The notes beneath the pieces were generated by a model. The model was not told the DNA's origin and made no database searches. It saw only the letters and a program-made list of their open reading frames with translations. From CBIHON01 sp966211965 (lineage in GTDB: Bacteria; Pseudomonadota; Gammaproteobacteria; Burkholderiales; Burkholderiaceae_D), in assembly GCA_966211965.1 (NCBI GenBank), contig CBIHON010000019.1, forward strand, positions 1 through 64,000: DNA of 64,000 nt, written 5' to 3'. Below are positions 24,901-33,300 of this stretch, in pieces. A program made the translations under genes and the position numbers. Position 1 is the first letter of the stretch. Every line of letters starts with the position of its first letter.

Positions 24901-25659
24901 ATGCAAATTCAAGACAATGTATTCATCATCACGGGCGGAGCCTCCGGTCTTGGCGCGGCCACCGCACGCATGATCGTCGCCGGCGGCGGCAAAGTGGTGT
25001 TGGCCGATGTTCAGGTGGAGGCCGGCGAAAAACTCGCGGCCGAACTGCAAGGCGTTTTCGTCAAGTGTGACGTGACTTCCGAGGTCGACGGCAAGGCGGC
25101 CGTCGAGGCCGCTGTCGGGTTGGGCACATTGCGCGGCTTGGTGAATTGCGCCGGCATTGCGCCGGCAATCCGCACGGTAGGCAAGGAAGGTCCGCACCCG
25201 CTGGATGCCTTCCAGCGCACTATCGACATCAACCTGATCGGCACGTTCAACATGGCTCGCCTTGCCGCCGAGGCCATGGCGAAAACCGAGGCCACGGAAC
25301 AGGGCGAGCGCGGCATCATCATCAATACCGCATCGGTCGCCGCTTATGATGGGCAAATCGGGCAAGCGGCGTACGGCTCGTCCAAGGCAGCCGTGGTCGG
25401 CCTGACCCTGCCGATGGCGCGCGACCTGTCGCGCAACGGCATTCGCGTGATGACGATTGCGCCGGGTATTTTTGAAACGCCGATGCTGCTCGGCATGCCG
25501 CAAGACGTGCAGGATGCACTGGGCCGAATGGTGCCGTTCCCACCTCGCCTCGGCAAACCGGACGAATACGCCCACCTGGCAAAAGCAATCATCGAAAATG
25601 TGATGTTGAACGGCGAGACGATCCGATTGGACGGTGCAATTCGCATGCAACCCAAATAA
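24901..25659 (+). CDS. Short-chain dehydrogenase, 3-hydroxyacyl-CoA dehydrogenase type 2-like
   Basis: The 252-residue classical SDR has the NAD motif TGGASGLG at the N-terminus, NCAG, the catalytic Ser in INTASVAA and YGSSK. Overall text (LVNCAGIAPAIRTVGKEG, TIAPGIFETPMLLGMPQ) fits the HSD17B10-like family, which oxidises 2-methyl-3-hydroxybutyryl-CoA and other 3-hydroxyacyl-CoAs in isoleucine and fatty-acid degradation. It is monocistronic between two terminators, with the ACGTTAAC palindrome near its promoter. An in-frame upstream start at 24835 would run through that palindrome and is rejected. Confidence 0.9.
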   Translation: MQIQDNVFIITGGASGLGAATARMIVAGGGKVVLADVQVEAGEKLAAELQGVFVKCDVTSEVDGKAAVEAAVGLGTLRGLVNCAGIAPAIRTVGKEGPHPLDAFQRTIDINLIGTFNMARLAAEAMAKTEATEQGERGIIINTASVAAYDGQIGQAAYGSSKAAVVGLTLPMARDLSRNGIRVMTIAPGIFETPMLLGMPQDVQDALGRMVPFPPRLGKPDEYAHLAKAIIENVMLNGETIRLDGAIRMQPK

Positions 25660-25705
25660 CGTTTGTGTAAGAGGCTCTAAGCTCGTTAAGTCAGCCCGTT
25701 ACCGG

Positions 25706-25738
25706 AAAAGGCAAGTGTCAGCTTGCCTTTTCTTTTTT
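25706..25738 (+). terminator. Intrinsic terminator after the SDR gene
   Basis: AAAAGGCAAG-tgtcag-CTTGCCTTTT hairpin followed by CTTTTTT. Confidence 0.85.
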
Positions 25739-25809
25739 GTGGAAAATCTTGCCGTGCCTGCCGCGCATTAGCCTCCACAAACGGCAAACACCCTGCTAAT
25801 CTTTGGCAT

Positions 25810-27021
25810 ATGGGTGACAGAAAGAAAACCGGCCTGGTTCTAACGGGAGGAGGTGCGCGCGCGGCATATCAAGTCGGCGTGCTGCAGGCTGTCGCCATGA
25901 TTTTGCGCGAAGCCGGCTGGCGGTCCGGCCGTAATCCTTATGACATCATCTGCGGCACGTCAGCCGGCGCTATCAATGCGACCGCACTGGCATGCTATGC
26001 AGATGACTTCGGCGAAGGCCTGGAAAGGCTGCTGCGCGTATGGGAAAACTTCAGGGTCGAACAAGTGTATCGGGCCGATTCGCTTGGGGTGGTGCGTTCC
26101 GGGGCAAAATGGCTGTCGCTTCTGTCTTTTGGTTGGTTGTTGCGAAAATGGCATGCCAACCCGCCCAATGCCCTGCTCGACAATACCCCGTTAGTGACCC
26201 TGTTGAACCGCATGCTGAATTTTCCGCGCCTCGATGCAGCCTTGATCGATGGCACGCTGCATGCGCTTGCGGTGACCGCATCATCCTATACTGCCGGCCA
26301 ACACATCACGTTTTATCAAACCGAACATGAAATCCAGCCTTGGGTGCGTTCGCAAAGGATTGCGTTGCGCAGCCAGATCGGCGTGGAACATCTGCTCGCC
26401 TCATCTGCCATTCCGCTCATTTTTCCTGCCACCCCTATTTATTGCGATGGCCGCCGCGAATATTTCGGCGACGGTTCGATGCGTCAGCTGGCGCCGATCT
26501 CACCGGCGATCCATCTGGGGGCTGAAAAAGTCCTGGTGATCGGCGCGGGCCGTCTGACCGAACCGGTACGAGATACCGCGGAATTGGCCCAATACCCAAG
26601 CCTTGCCCAGATTGCCGGGCATGCCATGTCCAGCATTTTCCTGGACAGCCTGGCGGTGGATATCGAACGCATGAACAGGATCAACCTGACCTTGTCGTTT
26701 TTGACTGAGGAACAAAGGGCTCGAACTCCTTTGCGGCCTATCGAGATGCTGATCATCGCGCCGTCTGAACGCCTGGACGAAATTGCCAGCCGCCACGTAA
26801 ATAGCCTGCCCGGCCCGATCCGGATGATGTTATCCGGCATCGGTGCAACCGAAGTGCGGGGCGCGGCACTGGCATCCTATCTGTTGTTCGAAGCAAGTTA
26901 CACCTGCGAATTGATCCGGCTGGGCCAGCATGATGCTTTTGCTCACCGAGCCGATGTGCTGGCTTTTTTCGGCCTGCAGCCGAGCAGTTCAATGCCAAGG
27001 GCGGAGACGTCGGTGCGGTGA
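25810..27021 (+). CDS. Patatin-like phospholipase
   Basis: The 403-residue protein has the patatin oxyanion motif VLTGGGARAAYQVGVLQ near its start, the nucleophile GTSAG (about 47-51) and the catalytic-dyad Asp in YFGDGSM. No signal peptide is visible, so it probably acts on membrane lipids from the cytoplasm. The ATG at 25810 was chosen because the domain starts five residues later; the open frame from 25723 contains the preceding terminator. Members are often annotated near lipid genes, but the substrate here is unknown. Confidence 0.9.
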   Translation: MGDRKKTGLVLTGGGARAAYQVGVLQAVAMILREAGWRSGRNPYDIICGTSAGAINATALACYADDFGEGLERLLRVWENFRVEQVYRADSLGVVRSGAKWLSLLSFGWLLRKWHANPPNALLDNTPLVTLLNRMLNFPRLDAALIDGTLHALAVTASSYTAGQHITFYQTEHEIQPWVRSQRIALRSQIGVEHLLASSAIPLIFPATPIYCDGRREYFGDGSMRQLAPISPAIHLGAEKVLVIGAGRLTEPVRDTAELAQYPSLAQIAGHAMSSIFLDSLAVDIERMNRINLTLSFLTEEQRARTPLRPIEMLIIAPSERLDEIASRHVNSLPGPIRMMLSGIGATEVRGAALASYLLFEASYTCELIRLGQHDAFAHRADVLAFFGLQPSSSMPRAETSVR

Positions 27022-27215
27022 GGTTCTACGTTCTTTCAATGCTTGTTGCTTAGATATGTTGTTGCTTTTTGGAATGGGCAGAAAGCGTGTTTCATGCGCA
27101 TCAAATCAAGCATTCCAGCGATACGGGTTGATTCGTTTTGTACAACACGTTACCCTACGGTATCGGGAGTATTTTTGCTTAATAAATTGGCAAACAACTA
27201 GCCTAGGGAACGCGC

Positions 27216-27590
27216 GTGAAAGCTAAGTCACTGAAAAATTGGAGCATTTTTTTCGCGGCTTTGCTATTCTCTCTTGCTGTTTTTGCAAAGGAATTTACAA
27301 AGATCGAGGTTATCGCTGCGGCTGACCTGCCGATCGAAGCACAGAAAACGCTGCAGCTCATCAAACAAGGCGGGCCATTTCCTTTTGCCAAAGATGGTGT
27401 GGTTTTTGGCAACTACGAAGGAATTTTGCCTAAACATGGGCGCGGGTATTATCATGAATTTACGGTGAGAACCCCCGGAATACGCACGCGAGGCGCACGG
27501 CGCATTATTGTCGGCGGAGACTTGGTGTCGTCGCGCGAGCGCTATTACACTGAAGATCACTATGCAACTTTCAAACGCATTCGAGAATAA
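27216..27590 (+). CDS. Secreted guanyl-specific ribonuclease, barnase/RNase Sa-like
   Basis: The 124-residue protein starts from GTG with AGGGA upstream. It has a signal peptide (about 1-24, ending AVFAKEF). The mature domain carries the microbial RNase pattern: GGPFPFAKDGVVFGNYEGIL, a Glu in YYHEFTVRTPG, ARRIIVGG and a terminal His in EDHYATFKRIRE, corresponding to the Glu/Arg/His catalytic set. It probably cleaves RNA outside the cytoplasm. The barstar-like gene that follows would protect the producer. Confidence 0.85.
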   Translation: MKAKSLKNWSIFFAALLFSLAVFAKEFTKIEVIAAADLPIEAQKTLQLIKQGGPFPFAKDGVVFGNYEGILPKHGRGYYHEFTVRTPGIRTRGARRIIVGGDLVSSRERYYTEDHYATFKRIRE

Positions 27591-27651
27591 TCTCTACACT
27601 GAGCTATTGCACAGAATGAGCGCCAAAATAACTGCACGACCCGAGGGAGAA

Positions 27652-28050
27652 ATGAGCTTATTCAAAACCGTGCCGTCAAACGTGGTGCAATCCATTCGCG
27701 CCTTTCGGGTGACCGACTTGCGGGATGAGGCGGCTCGACTGGGACAGCACTTCTTGTATGCTTATTGCGCAGAGGCGACGACCAAGCAGCAAGTGCTGGC
27801 CATCATTGCGGAGGCATTCCATTTTCCCAAGCATTTCGGCAAGAATTTCGATGCGTTGGGAGATTGCCTGACCGACTTGGCGCATAAGGCAGGGCCGCAA
27901 CCCGGTTTTCTGGTGGTTTTGGAGCAGTTGCCAAATACCCAGAAGTTCGATAAGGAAGCCCGCGAAACCTTGCTGGACGTGTTTCGTGACGCAGCCGATT
28001 TCTGGGCTGACAAGAAGGTCGCATTCCGCGTGTTCTACTCTTTTCAATAA
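27652..28050 (+). CDS. Barstar-family ribonuclease inhibitor
   Basis: The 132-residue protein carries the barstar signature AIIAEAFHFPKHFGKNFDAL followed by GDCLTDL, then VVLEQLPNTQKF and a final VAFRVFYSF strand. It should bind and block the RNase encoded immediately upstream until export. MSLFKTVPSN at 27652 was chosen because GAGGGAG lies just before it. In-frame ATGs at 27562, overlapping the RNase gene, and 27616 are possible and would imply translational coupling. The N-terminal 25 residues before the barstar fold are extra. Confidence 0.85.
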   Translation: MSLFKTVPSNVVQSIRAFRVTDLRDEAARLGQHFLYAYCAEATTKQQVLAIIAEAFHFPKHFGKNFDALGDCLTDLAHKAGPQPGFLVVLEQLPNTQKFDKEARETLLDVFRDAADFWADKKVAFRVFYSFQ

Positions 28051-28139
28051 TCGGTTCGCCTTCCTGGCTGGCTCATCACGGCCAACCCTGCACGCGTTTT
28101 GGCTGGGCCGCGTCCCGGCGGTACGGTACAATGCGCGGC

Positions 28140-28760
28140 ATGAGAAATATCGTCATCCTGATTTCCGGGCGGGGCAGCAACATGCAAGCCATCGTCCAAG
28201 CCGCTCAAACCGAGCAATGGCCAGCCAAGATCGCTGCCATCATCAGCAACCGCGCCGACGCAGAGGGCTTATCCTTTGCCGCCGAACGAGGCATACCGAC
28301 GGCCGTGGTCGCAAACAAGGACTATCCGACCCGCGAAGCCTTCGATGCAGCGCTGCAACTCGTAATCGATGGGTTTGCGCCGGATCTGGTGGTGCTGGCA
28401 GGTTTCATGCGCATTCTTACAGCACCTTTCGTCGAGCATTTTGCCGGCCGCATGCTCAATATCCATCCTTCCCTCCTGCCAAGCTTTCCCGGCTTGGCGA
28501 CCCACAGACAGGCCCTGGACGCAGGGGTGAAAGTGCATGGTGCGACAGTCCATTTCGTCACCGCCCAGCTCGATCATGGCCCCATCGTGGCGCAAGCGGC
28601 CGTACCGGTAGAGGACGGCGATAACGAGCATAGTTTGTCGGCACGTGTGCTGGCTCAGGAACACGTGATTTATCCGCGTGCGGTACGCTGGTTTATCGAA
28701 GACAGACTGGTGCTTGACAACGGCCTGGTTCGCGTGATCCCACAGGCACAGGCTGCGTAA
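28140..28760 (+). CDS. purN: Phosphoribosylglycinamide formyltransferase
   Basis: The 206-residue enzyme transfers formyl from 10-formyl-THF to GAR in purine synthesis. It shows VILISGRGSNMQAI, the formyl-folate site NIHPSLLPSFPG with its Asn-His, and HGATVHFVTAQLDHGPI containing the catalytic Asp. The ATG at 28140 begins MRNIVILISG. An RsmB-like gene follows 10 bp downstream in the same direction. Confidence 0.95.
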   Translation: MRNIVILISGRGSNMQAIVQAAQTEQWPAKIAAIISNRADAEGLSFAAERGIPTAVVANKDYPTREAFDAALQLVIDGFAPDLVVLAGFMRILTAPFVEHFAGRMLNIHPSLLPSFPGLATHRQALDAGVKVHGATVHFVTAQLDHGPIVAQAAVPVEDGDNEHSLSARVLAQEHVIYPRAVRWFIEDRLVLDNGLVRVIPQAQAA

Positions 28761-28770
28761 AGGACTTTGA

Positions 28771-30027
28771 ATGAGATTGCCTCCAGCAATTATTAACCAT
28801 ACCGAAGAGGTATTGCGCGAGATCCTGCGCTTCACCGGCCCGGCAGACGGTACCTTGTCGCGCTATTTCCGCGAGCATCCGAAGCTCGGTTCGCGTGAAC
28901 GAGGTGTGATCGCCGAGGCAGTGTACGGCTTGTTGCGCAACAAAGCGGTGTACACCAGCTTTACCGAATCGGGCAACGGTCCTACCATGCGCCGCATGAC
29001 CTTGCTCGGCTTGGCCGATGCCGTCGGCGTCGATGCACTCGGCGGCTTGACGGAAGAAGAAGCCGAATGGCTGGGGCGCGTCATGCAAATCGATCGGACG
29101 CACTTGCCTGCCATCTTGCGTGCCAATCTGCCGCAGTGGCTGTTTGATAAACTTGTTGCGCGCGACGGCGAGGCAGAGACGCTCCGGTTGGCAGAAGCCT
29201 TGAACCGGCAAGCGCCGCTCGACTTGCGCGTCAACGCGATGAAAGCGACGCGCGACGACGTCATCGCCGAGCTTGCGACGGCGCCGATCCTGTGCGAGCC
29301 AACCGTCTATGCGCCGCTCGGCGTCCGCATTCTCAAGAAGCCTGCATTGCAAAATCTTCCATTGTTCAAGAACGGTGCGATCGAAGTGCAGGACGAGGGC
29401 AGCCAATTGCTGGCGCAGGTGGTCGGCGCCAAACGCGGTGAAATGGTGGTCGATTTTTGCGCCGGCGCCGGCGGCAAAACGCTGGCCTTGGGGGCGGCCA
29501 TGCGCAATACCGGCCGCCTCTATGCATTCGACGTGTCGGAAAAGCGGCTTGCCAAACTCAAGCCCAGACTCGCGCGAAGCGGTTTGTCGAACGTGCATCC
29601 GGTGCAGATCGCGCATGAAAACGATGCCAAGATCAAGCGTCTGGCCGGCAAGATTGACCGTGTTCTGGTGGATGCGCCCTGCAGCGGCCTCGGCACCTTG
29701 CGTCGTAATCCCGATGTCAAATGGCGCCAGACGCCGCAGTCGCTGGCCGAACTGAACCTTAAGCAAAGCGCCATTTTGGTGGGCGCTGCGCGCTTGGTAA
29801 AAGCGGGCGGCCGCCTGGTCTATGCAACCTGCAGTCTGCTGGATGAAGAGAATGAAGCGATCGTCACGCAGTTCTTGTCGACACATCAAGATTTTGTCCT
29901 GGTGCCGATGAAAGAAATCCTGGCGGAACAAAAAATCGTGCTGGAGATGCAGGACTATTTGAAGCTGGTGCCGCATCTGCATCAAACCGATGGTTTCTTC
30001 GCTGCGGTATTAGAGCGGAAAAAATGA
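28771..30027 (+). CDS. RsmB/NOP-family rRNA (cytosine-5)-methyltransferase
   Basis: The 418-residue protein has an N-terminal helical NusB-like region (about 1-140) and a SAM-dependent methyltransferase domain (about 200-418) with VVDFCAGAGGKTLALG, VLVDAPCSGLGTLRRNPDV (motif IV with the PC dipeptide) and VYATCSLLDEEN (motif VI catalytic Cys). It should methylate C5 of a cytosine in 16S rRNA. Whether it corresponds to RsmB itself is not certain, because the NusB part is diverged. It overlaps the next gene by 4 bp. Confidence 0.87.
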   Translation: MRLPPAIINHTEEVLREILRFTGPADGTLSRYFREHPKLGSRERGVIAEAVYGLLRNKAVYTSFTESGNGPTMRRMTLLGLADAVGVDALGGLTEEEAEWLGRVMQIDRTHLPAILRANLPQWLFDKLVARDGEAETLRLAEALNRQAPLDLRVNAMKATRDDVIAELATAPILCEPTVYAPLGVRILKKPALQNLPLFKNGAIEVQDEGSQLLAQVVGAKRGEMVVDFCAGAGGKTLALGAAMRNTGRLYAFDVSEKRLAKLKPRLARSGLSNVHPVQIAHENDAKIKRLAGKIDRVLVDAPCSGLGTLRRNPDVKWRQTPQSLAELNLKQSAILVGAARLVKAGGRLVYATCSLLDEENEAIVTQFLSTHQDFVLVPMKEILAEQKIVLEMQDYLKLVPHLHQTDGFFAAVLERKK

Positions 30028-30593
30028 GGCGCCGTCTCGCTGTATTGGCAGCGTGGACTTGCCTGGCGCTTGCCGCATCGAATTGCCGCGCCTTCGATGC
30101 GGCTTCCACTCCGCTTGCCGCGCAAGGGACTTTGCAAGCGGCATTCGCGCCTTGGGACAATATTGAAGAGCTCATCATGGACGCGATCGGCGGCGCCAAG
30201 AAGCAAGTATTGGTGCAAGCCTATCTGCTGACCAGCAAGAAAATCGCTACCAGCCTGATTGCGGCGCAAAAGCGTGGCGTCGACGTACGCGTGCTGGCCG
30301 ATGCCGAACAGCTCGGCAAGATCGAAAGCTCGAAGCTGCCGGAATTGGCGGCGGCAGGCGTTCCGGTCTGGCTCGAGACGAAATACCAAAATGCCCACAA
30401 TAAAATCATCGTGATCGACGCCGGCTCGGCAGATGCAAGCGTCATTACCGGCAGCTTCAATTTCACCTGGACGGCGCAGCACAAGAATGCAGAAAACATT
30501 CTGATTGCGCGCAAAAATCCCACGCTCGCCGCACGCTATGCCATGAATTGGGAACGGCATCGGCAAGACGCGACACCCTATAAAAAACAATGA
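30024..30593 (+). CDS. Exported phospholipase D-like nuclease (single HKD)
   Basis: The 189-residue protein starts with a signal peptide (about 1-27, ending SNCRAFDA). One PLD motif is present, AHNKIIVIDAGSADA then GSFNFTWTAQ, as in the Nuc-type endonucleases that dimerise to build one active site. It probably degrades nucleic acid in the periplasm. ATGA overlaps at both ends link it tightly to the methyltransferase and the channel gene. Confidence 0.87.
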   Translation: MRRRLAVLAAWTCLALAASNCRAFDAASTPLAAQGTLQAAFAPWDNIEELIMDAIGGAKKQVLVQAYLLTSKKIATSLIAAQKRGVDVRVLADAEQLGKIESSKLPELAAAGVPVWLETKYQNAHNKIIVIDAGSADASVITGSFNFTWTAQHKNAENILIARKNPTLAARYAMNWERHRQDATPYKKQ

Positions 30594-31882
30594 CGCCATC
30601 CCTGCTTTCGAGCCTGTGGGCCGACCTTTGGAACGATTTGCAAGATCCAGGCGTGCTCTGGCAAATCCTGGTCCTGATTGCTTCCCTAAGCCTGGGCTGG
30701 GTTTTGGCACGCTCCGTGCGTGCCACACTGACCAAGAGAGATGTGCAGCAGCGCGTGGTGCGTTTGGGCGTCGAGAGTTTCGCGCGCGTCCTATCGCCGC
30801 TGATTGCCTTGGCACTGATCGCTATCGCCAAGGCGCTCCTGATGAAATGGCAGCACGTCAATTTGTTGCGGGTCGCGATTCCCTTGCTGGCCTCGTTCGC
30901 CTTGATACGCTTGGCTTTTTATGTCTTGCGGCGCGTTTTCGCGCAGGGCGGCAAGGCCGGCAGCGTACTGCTGCTCTTCGAAAAATCCTTCGCGACCCTG
31001 GTCTGGTTCGGCGTTGCTCTTTACATCACCGGCCTGTGGCCCGATCTGATTCAATACCTGGAAGACACGGTGCTTCCGATCGGACGCTACAAGGTTTCGC
31101 TATTGGCGATTTTGCAGGTGGTGACGTCGGTGATCGTCACGCTGGTATTGGCGCTCTGGGTCGGTGCGTTGCTGGAAGAGCGCCTGATGCGCATCGATAC
31201 CATGCACTCTTCGCTGCGTGCGGTCATGGTGCGCATGGCGCGTGCATTGCTGATCCTGATCGCTGTCCTGGTGAGTTTGTCGCTGGTCGGGATCGATCTC
31301 ACCGTGCTGTCCGTATTCGGCGGTGCCTTGGGGGTCGGGCTTGGGCTGGGCTTGCAGAAAATCGTCAGCAGCTATGTATCGGGCTTCGTAATTTTGCTGG
31401 AGCGCAGCCTGGCGGTGGGCGACATGGTCACTGTTGATAAATACTCCGGCAAGGTGACACAGATCAATACGCGTTACACCATCTTGCAAGGCCTGGATGG
31501 CGTCGAGTCGGTAGTGCCGAATGAAATGCTGGTGTCGGGGCCGGTACAGAATTATTCCCTGACCGACCGCACGCTCCGGCTGGCCACGCATGTGACGGTC
31601 GATTACGAAACTGATATTGAACCGCTCTTGAAATTGCTGGAGCAAACCGTTGCCGCCATTGAGCGCGTCTTGAAAGACCCGGCGCCGAGCGCGCTGCTGC
31701 TTAAATTCAGCGACGATGGCATGGTCTTGGAAATCGGCTTCTGGATCGCCGACCCCGAGAATGGCAGGCTGGGCGTCGTATCCGATGTGAACCTGGCAAT
31801 CTGGCGCGTGCTGAAAGCACATCAAATCAAAGTGCCTTATCCGCAACGCGAAATCAGAATGGTCGAACTTGCCAAAAGCTGA
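30590..31882 (+). CDS. MscS-family mechanosensitive ion channel
   Basis: The 430-residue protein has about five predicted transmembrane helices in residues 15-235, then the pore-lining helix and beta domain of MscS: FGGALGVGLGLGLQKIVSSY, VILLERSLAVGDMVTVD, VVPNEMLVSGPVQNYS. It should open under membrane tension to release solutes after osmotic downshock. It overlaps the PLD gene (ATGA) and is the last gene of the purN-rsmB-pld-mscS run. Confidence 0.92.
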   Translation: MTPSLLSSLWADLWNDLQDPGVLWQILVLIASLSLGWVLARSVRATLTKRDVQQRVVRLGVESFARVLSPLIALALIAIAKALLMKWQHVNLLRVAIPLLASFALIRLAFYVLRRVFAQGGKAGSVLLLFEKSFATLVWFGVALYITGLWPDLIQYLEDTVLPIGRYKVSLLAILQVVTSVIVTLVLALWVGALLEERLMRIDTMHSSLRAVMVRMARALLILIAVLVSLSLVGIDLTVLSVFGGALGVGLGLGLQKIVSSYVSGFVILLERSLAVGDMVTVDKYSGKVTQINTRYTILQGLDGVESVVPNEMLVSGPVQNYSLTDRTLRLATHVTVDYETDIEPLLKLLEQTVAAIERVLKDPAPSALLLKFSDDGMVLEIGFWIADPENGRLGVVSDVNLAIWRVLKAHQIKVPYPQREIRMVELAKS

Positions 31883-31999
31883 GCGGTAATTTGTGCCGCA
31901 GGGTAATAAAAAGCGTACAATTCCGGGGCAAAATTTCAGATATGCAGCCCGCACTTCCCGGCACAGGCCTTAGCGACTTACCCACTCTGGAGCAGTAAT

Positions 32000-33202
32000 T
32001 TGAACGCCGTTTTCGATGCAGTACTTGGTTTTTTATCCGATGGATTGATGCATGCGAGCTTGTGGCAGACCATCGCCTTCACCCTCGTCGTGACGCACAT
32101 CACGATCGCCAGCGTCACAATTTTCCTGCATCGCTGCCAAGCACACAGGGCGCTTGAACTGCACGCGATTCCCAGCCATTTTTTTCGTTTCTGGCTTTGG
32201 CTGACCACTGGGCAAGTTACTAAAGAATGGGCGGCGGTTCATCGCAAGCATCATGCCAAGTGCGAAACCGAAGATGATCCCCATAGTCCTGTTACGCGCG
32301 GTATCCGGAAGGTGTTGTTCGAAGGCGCGGAACTTTATCGTGCCGAATCGAAGAATCCCGAAACGATCGAGAAGTTCGGCCATGGGACGCCTTCCGACTG
32401 GATCGAACACAATCTTTACACCAAGTACAGCTGGCAAGGTGTCGGTCTGATGCTGATCATCGACGTGCTCTTGTTTGGCGTTGCCGGCCTGACGGTGTGG
32501 GCAGTGCAGATGATGTGGATTCCCGTCATGGCAGCGGGGATCATCAACGGCATTGGCCACTACTGGGGCTATCGGAACAACGACTGCGCGGACGCCTCGA
32601 CCAATATTCTGCCGATTGGTATCCTGATCGGCGGTTGCGAGCTGCATAACAACCATCATACTTACCCGACCTCGGCCAAATTTTCGCTGAAATGGTATGA
32701 GTTCGACATCGGGTGGGGGTATATCCGTGCCCTCGAATTGATGGGGCTGGCGAAGGTGAAAAAGCTGGCGCCGAAACCCAAATTCGACCGCGAGAAAATG
32801 GTCGCCGATTTCGAGACGCTGCAATCCGTGATCGCAAACCGTTACGACGTGATGGCGAAATACGCAAAGTCCTTGAAGCGCGCATGGCAGGATGAACTGG
32901 AGCATTTGAAAAAGAAAGCCGAACTTGAAGCCGCCTTTCTTAAGTCTTCGAAGAAGCTGCTGCAGCGCGAACCGGCCAAGCTCGGAGCGCCGCAAAAGCA
33001 GCAGTTGACCGAATTGTTCACTCACAGCAAAGCACTGCAGACCATGCATGAAATGCGTGTCGAGTTGGGCGCGATCTGGGAACGTTCGCATGCGACGCGC
33101 GACCAGTTGCTGCAGCAGTTGCAGGATTGGTGTGCACGGGCGGAGGCGTCCGGCATCATCGCGCTGCGTGATTTTTCCTTGCGCCTGCGCAGTTATGCAT
33201 AG
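32000..33202 (+). CDS. Membrane fatty-acid desaturase (DesA/acyl-CoA delta-9 type)
   Basis: The 400-residue protein has two hydrophobic pairs and the three His boxes of di-iron desaturases: HRCQAH, HRKHH and HNNHH. It should introduce a double bond in membrane acyl chains using oxygen. The start is TTG at 32000, preceded by TGGAG. Beyond about residue 255 it carries a long charged coiled-coil tail (KKAELEAAFLKSSKKLLQ and similar) that is not part of the catalytic core. It is monocistronic and ends at a strong terminator. Confidence 0.9.
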   Translation: MNAVFDAVLGFLSDGLMHASLWQTIAFTLVVTHITIASVTIFLHRCQAHRALELHAIPSHFFRFWLWLTTGQVTKEWAAVHRKHHAKCETEDDPHSPVTRGIRKVLFEGAELYRAESKNPETIEKFGHGTPSDWIEHNLYTKYSWQGVGLMLIIDVLLFGVAGLTVWAVQMMWIPVMAAGIINGIGHYWGYRNNDCADASTNILPIGILIGGCELHNNHHTYPTSAKFSLKWYEFDIGWGYIRALELMGLAKVKKLAPKPKFDREKMVADFETLQSVIANRYDVMAKYAKSLKRAWQDELEHLKKKAELEAAFLKSSKKLLQREPAKLGAPQKQQLTELFTHSKALQTMHEMRVELGAIWERSHATRDQLLQQLQDWCARAEASGIIALRDFSLRLRSYA

Positions 33203-33227
33203 TCAGTCAAGGAATACCAATCACCCT

Positions 33228-33262
33228 TAAAAAAACAGCCTGCCGAAGCGGGCTGTTTTTTT
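33228..33262. terminator. Bidirectional terminator between desaturase and creD
   Basis: AAAAAAACAGCC...GGGCTGTTTTTTT hairpin between the convergent genes. Confidence 0.85.
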
Positions 33263-33300
33263 GGGGCTTGTGCAACGTGCTGCGCCTTGGCGGGATATTT

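Noticed and set aside
28693..29985. 430-residue minus-strand frame opposite the RsmB-like gene
   Set aside because: Antisense shadow; the plus strand has all methyltransferase motifs and overlaps its neighbours in operon style.
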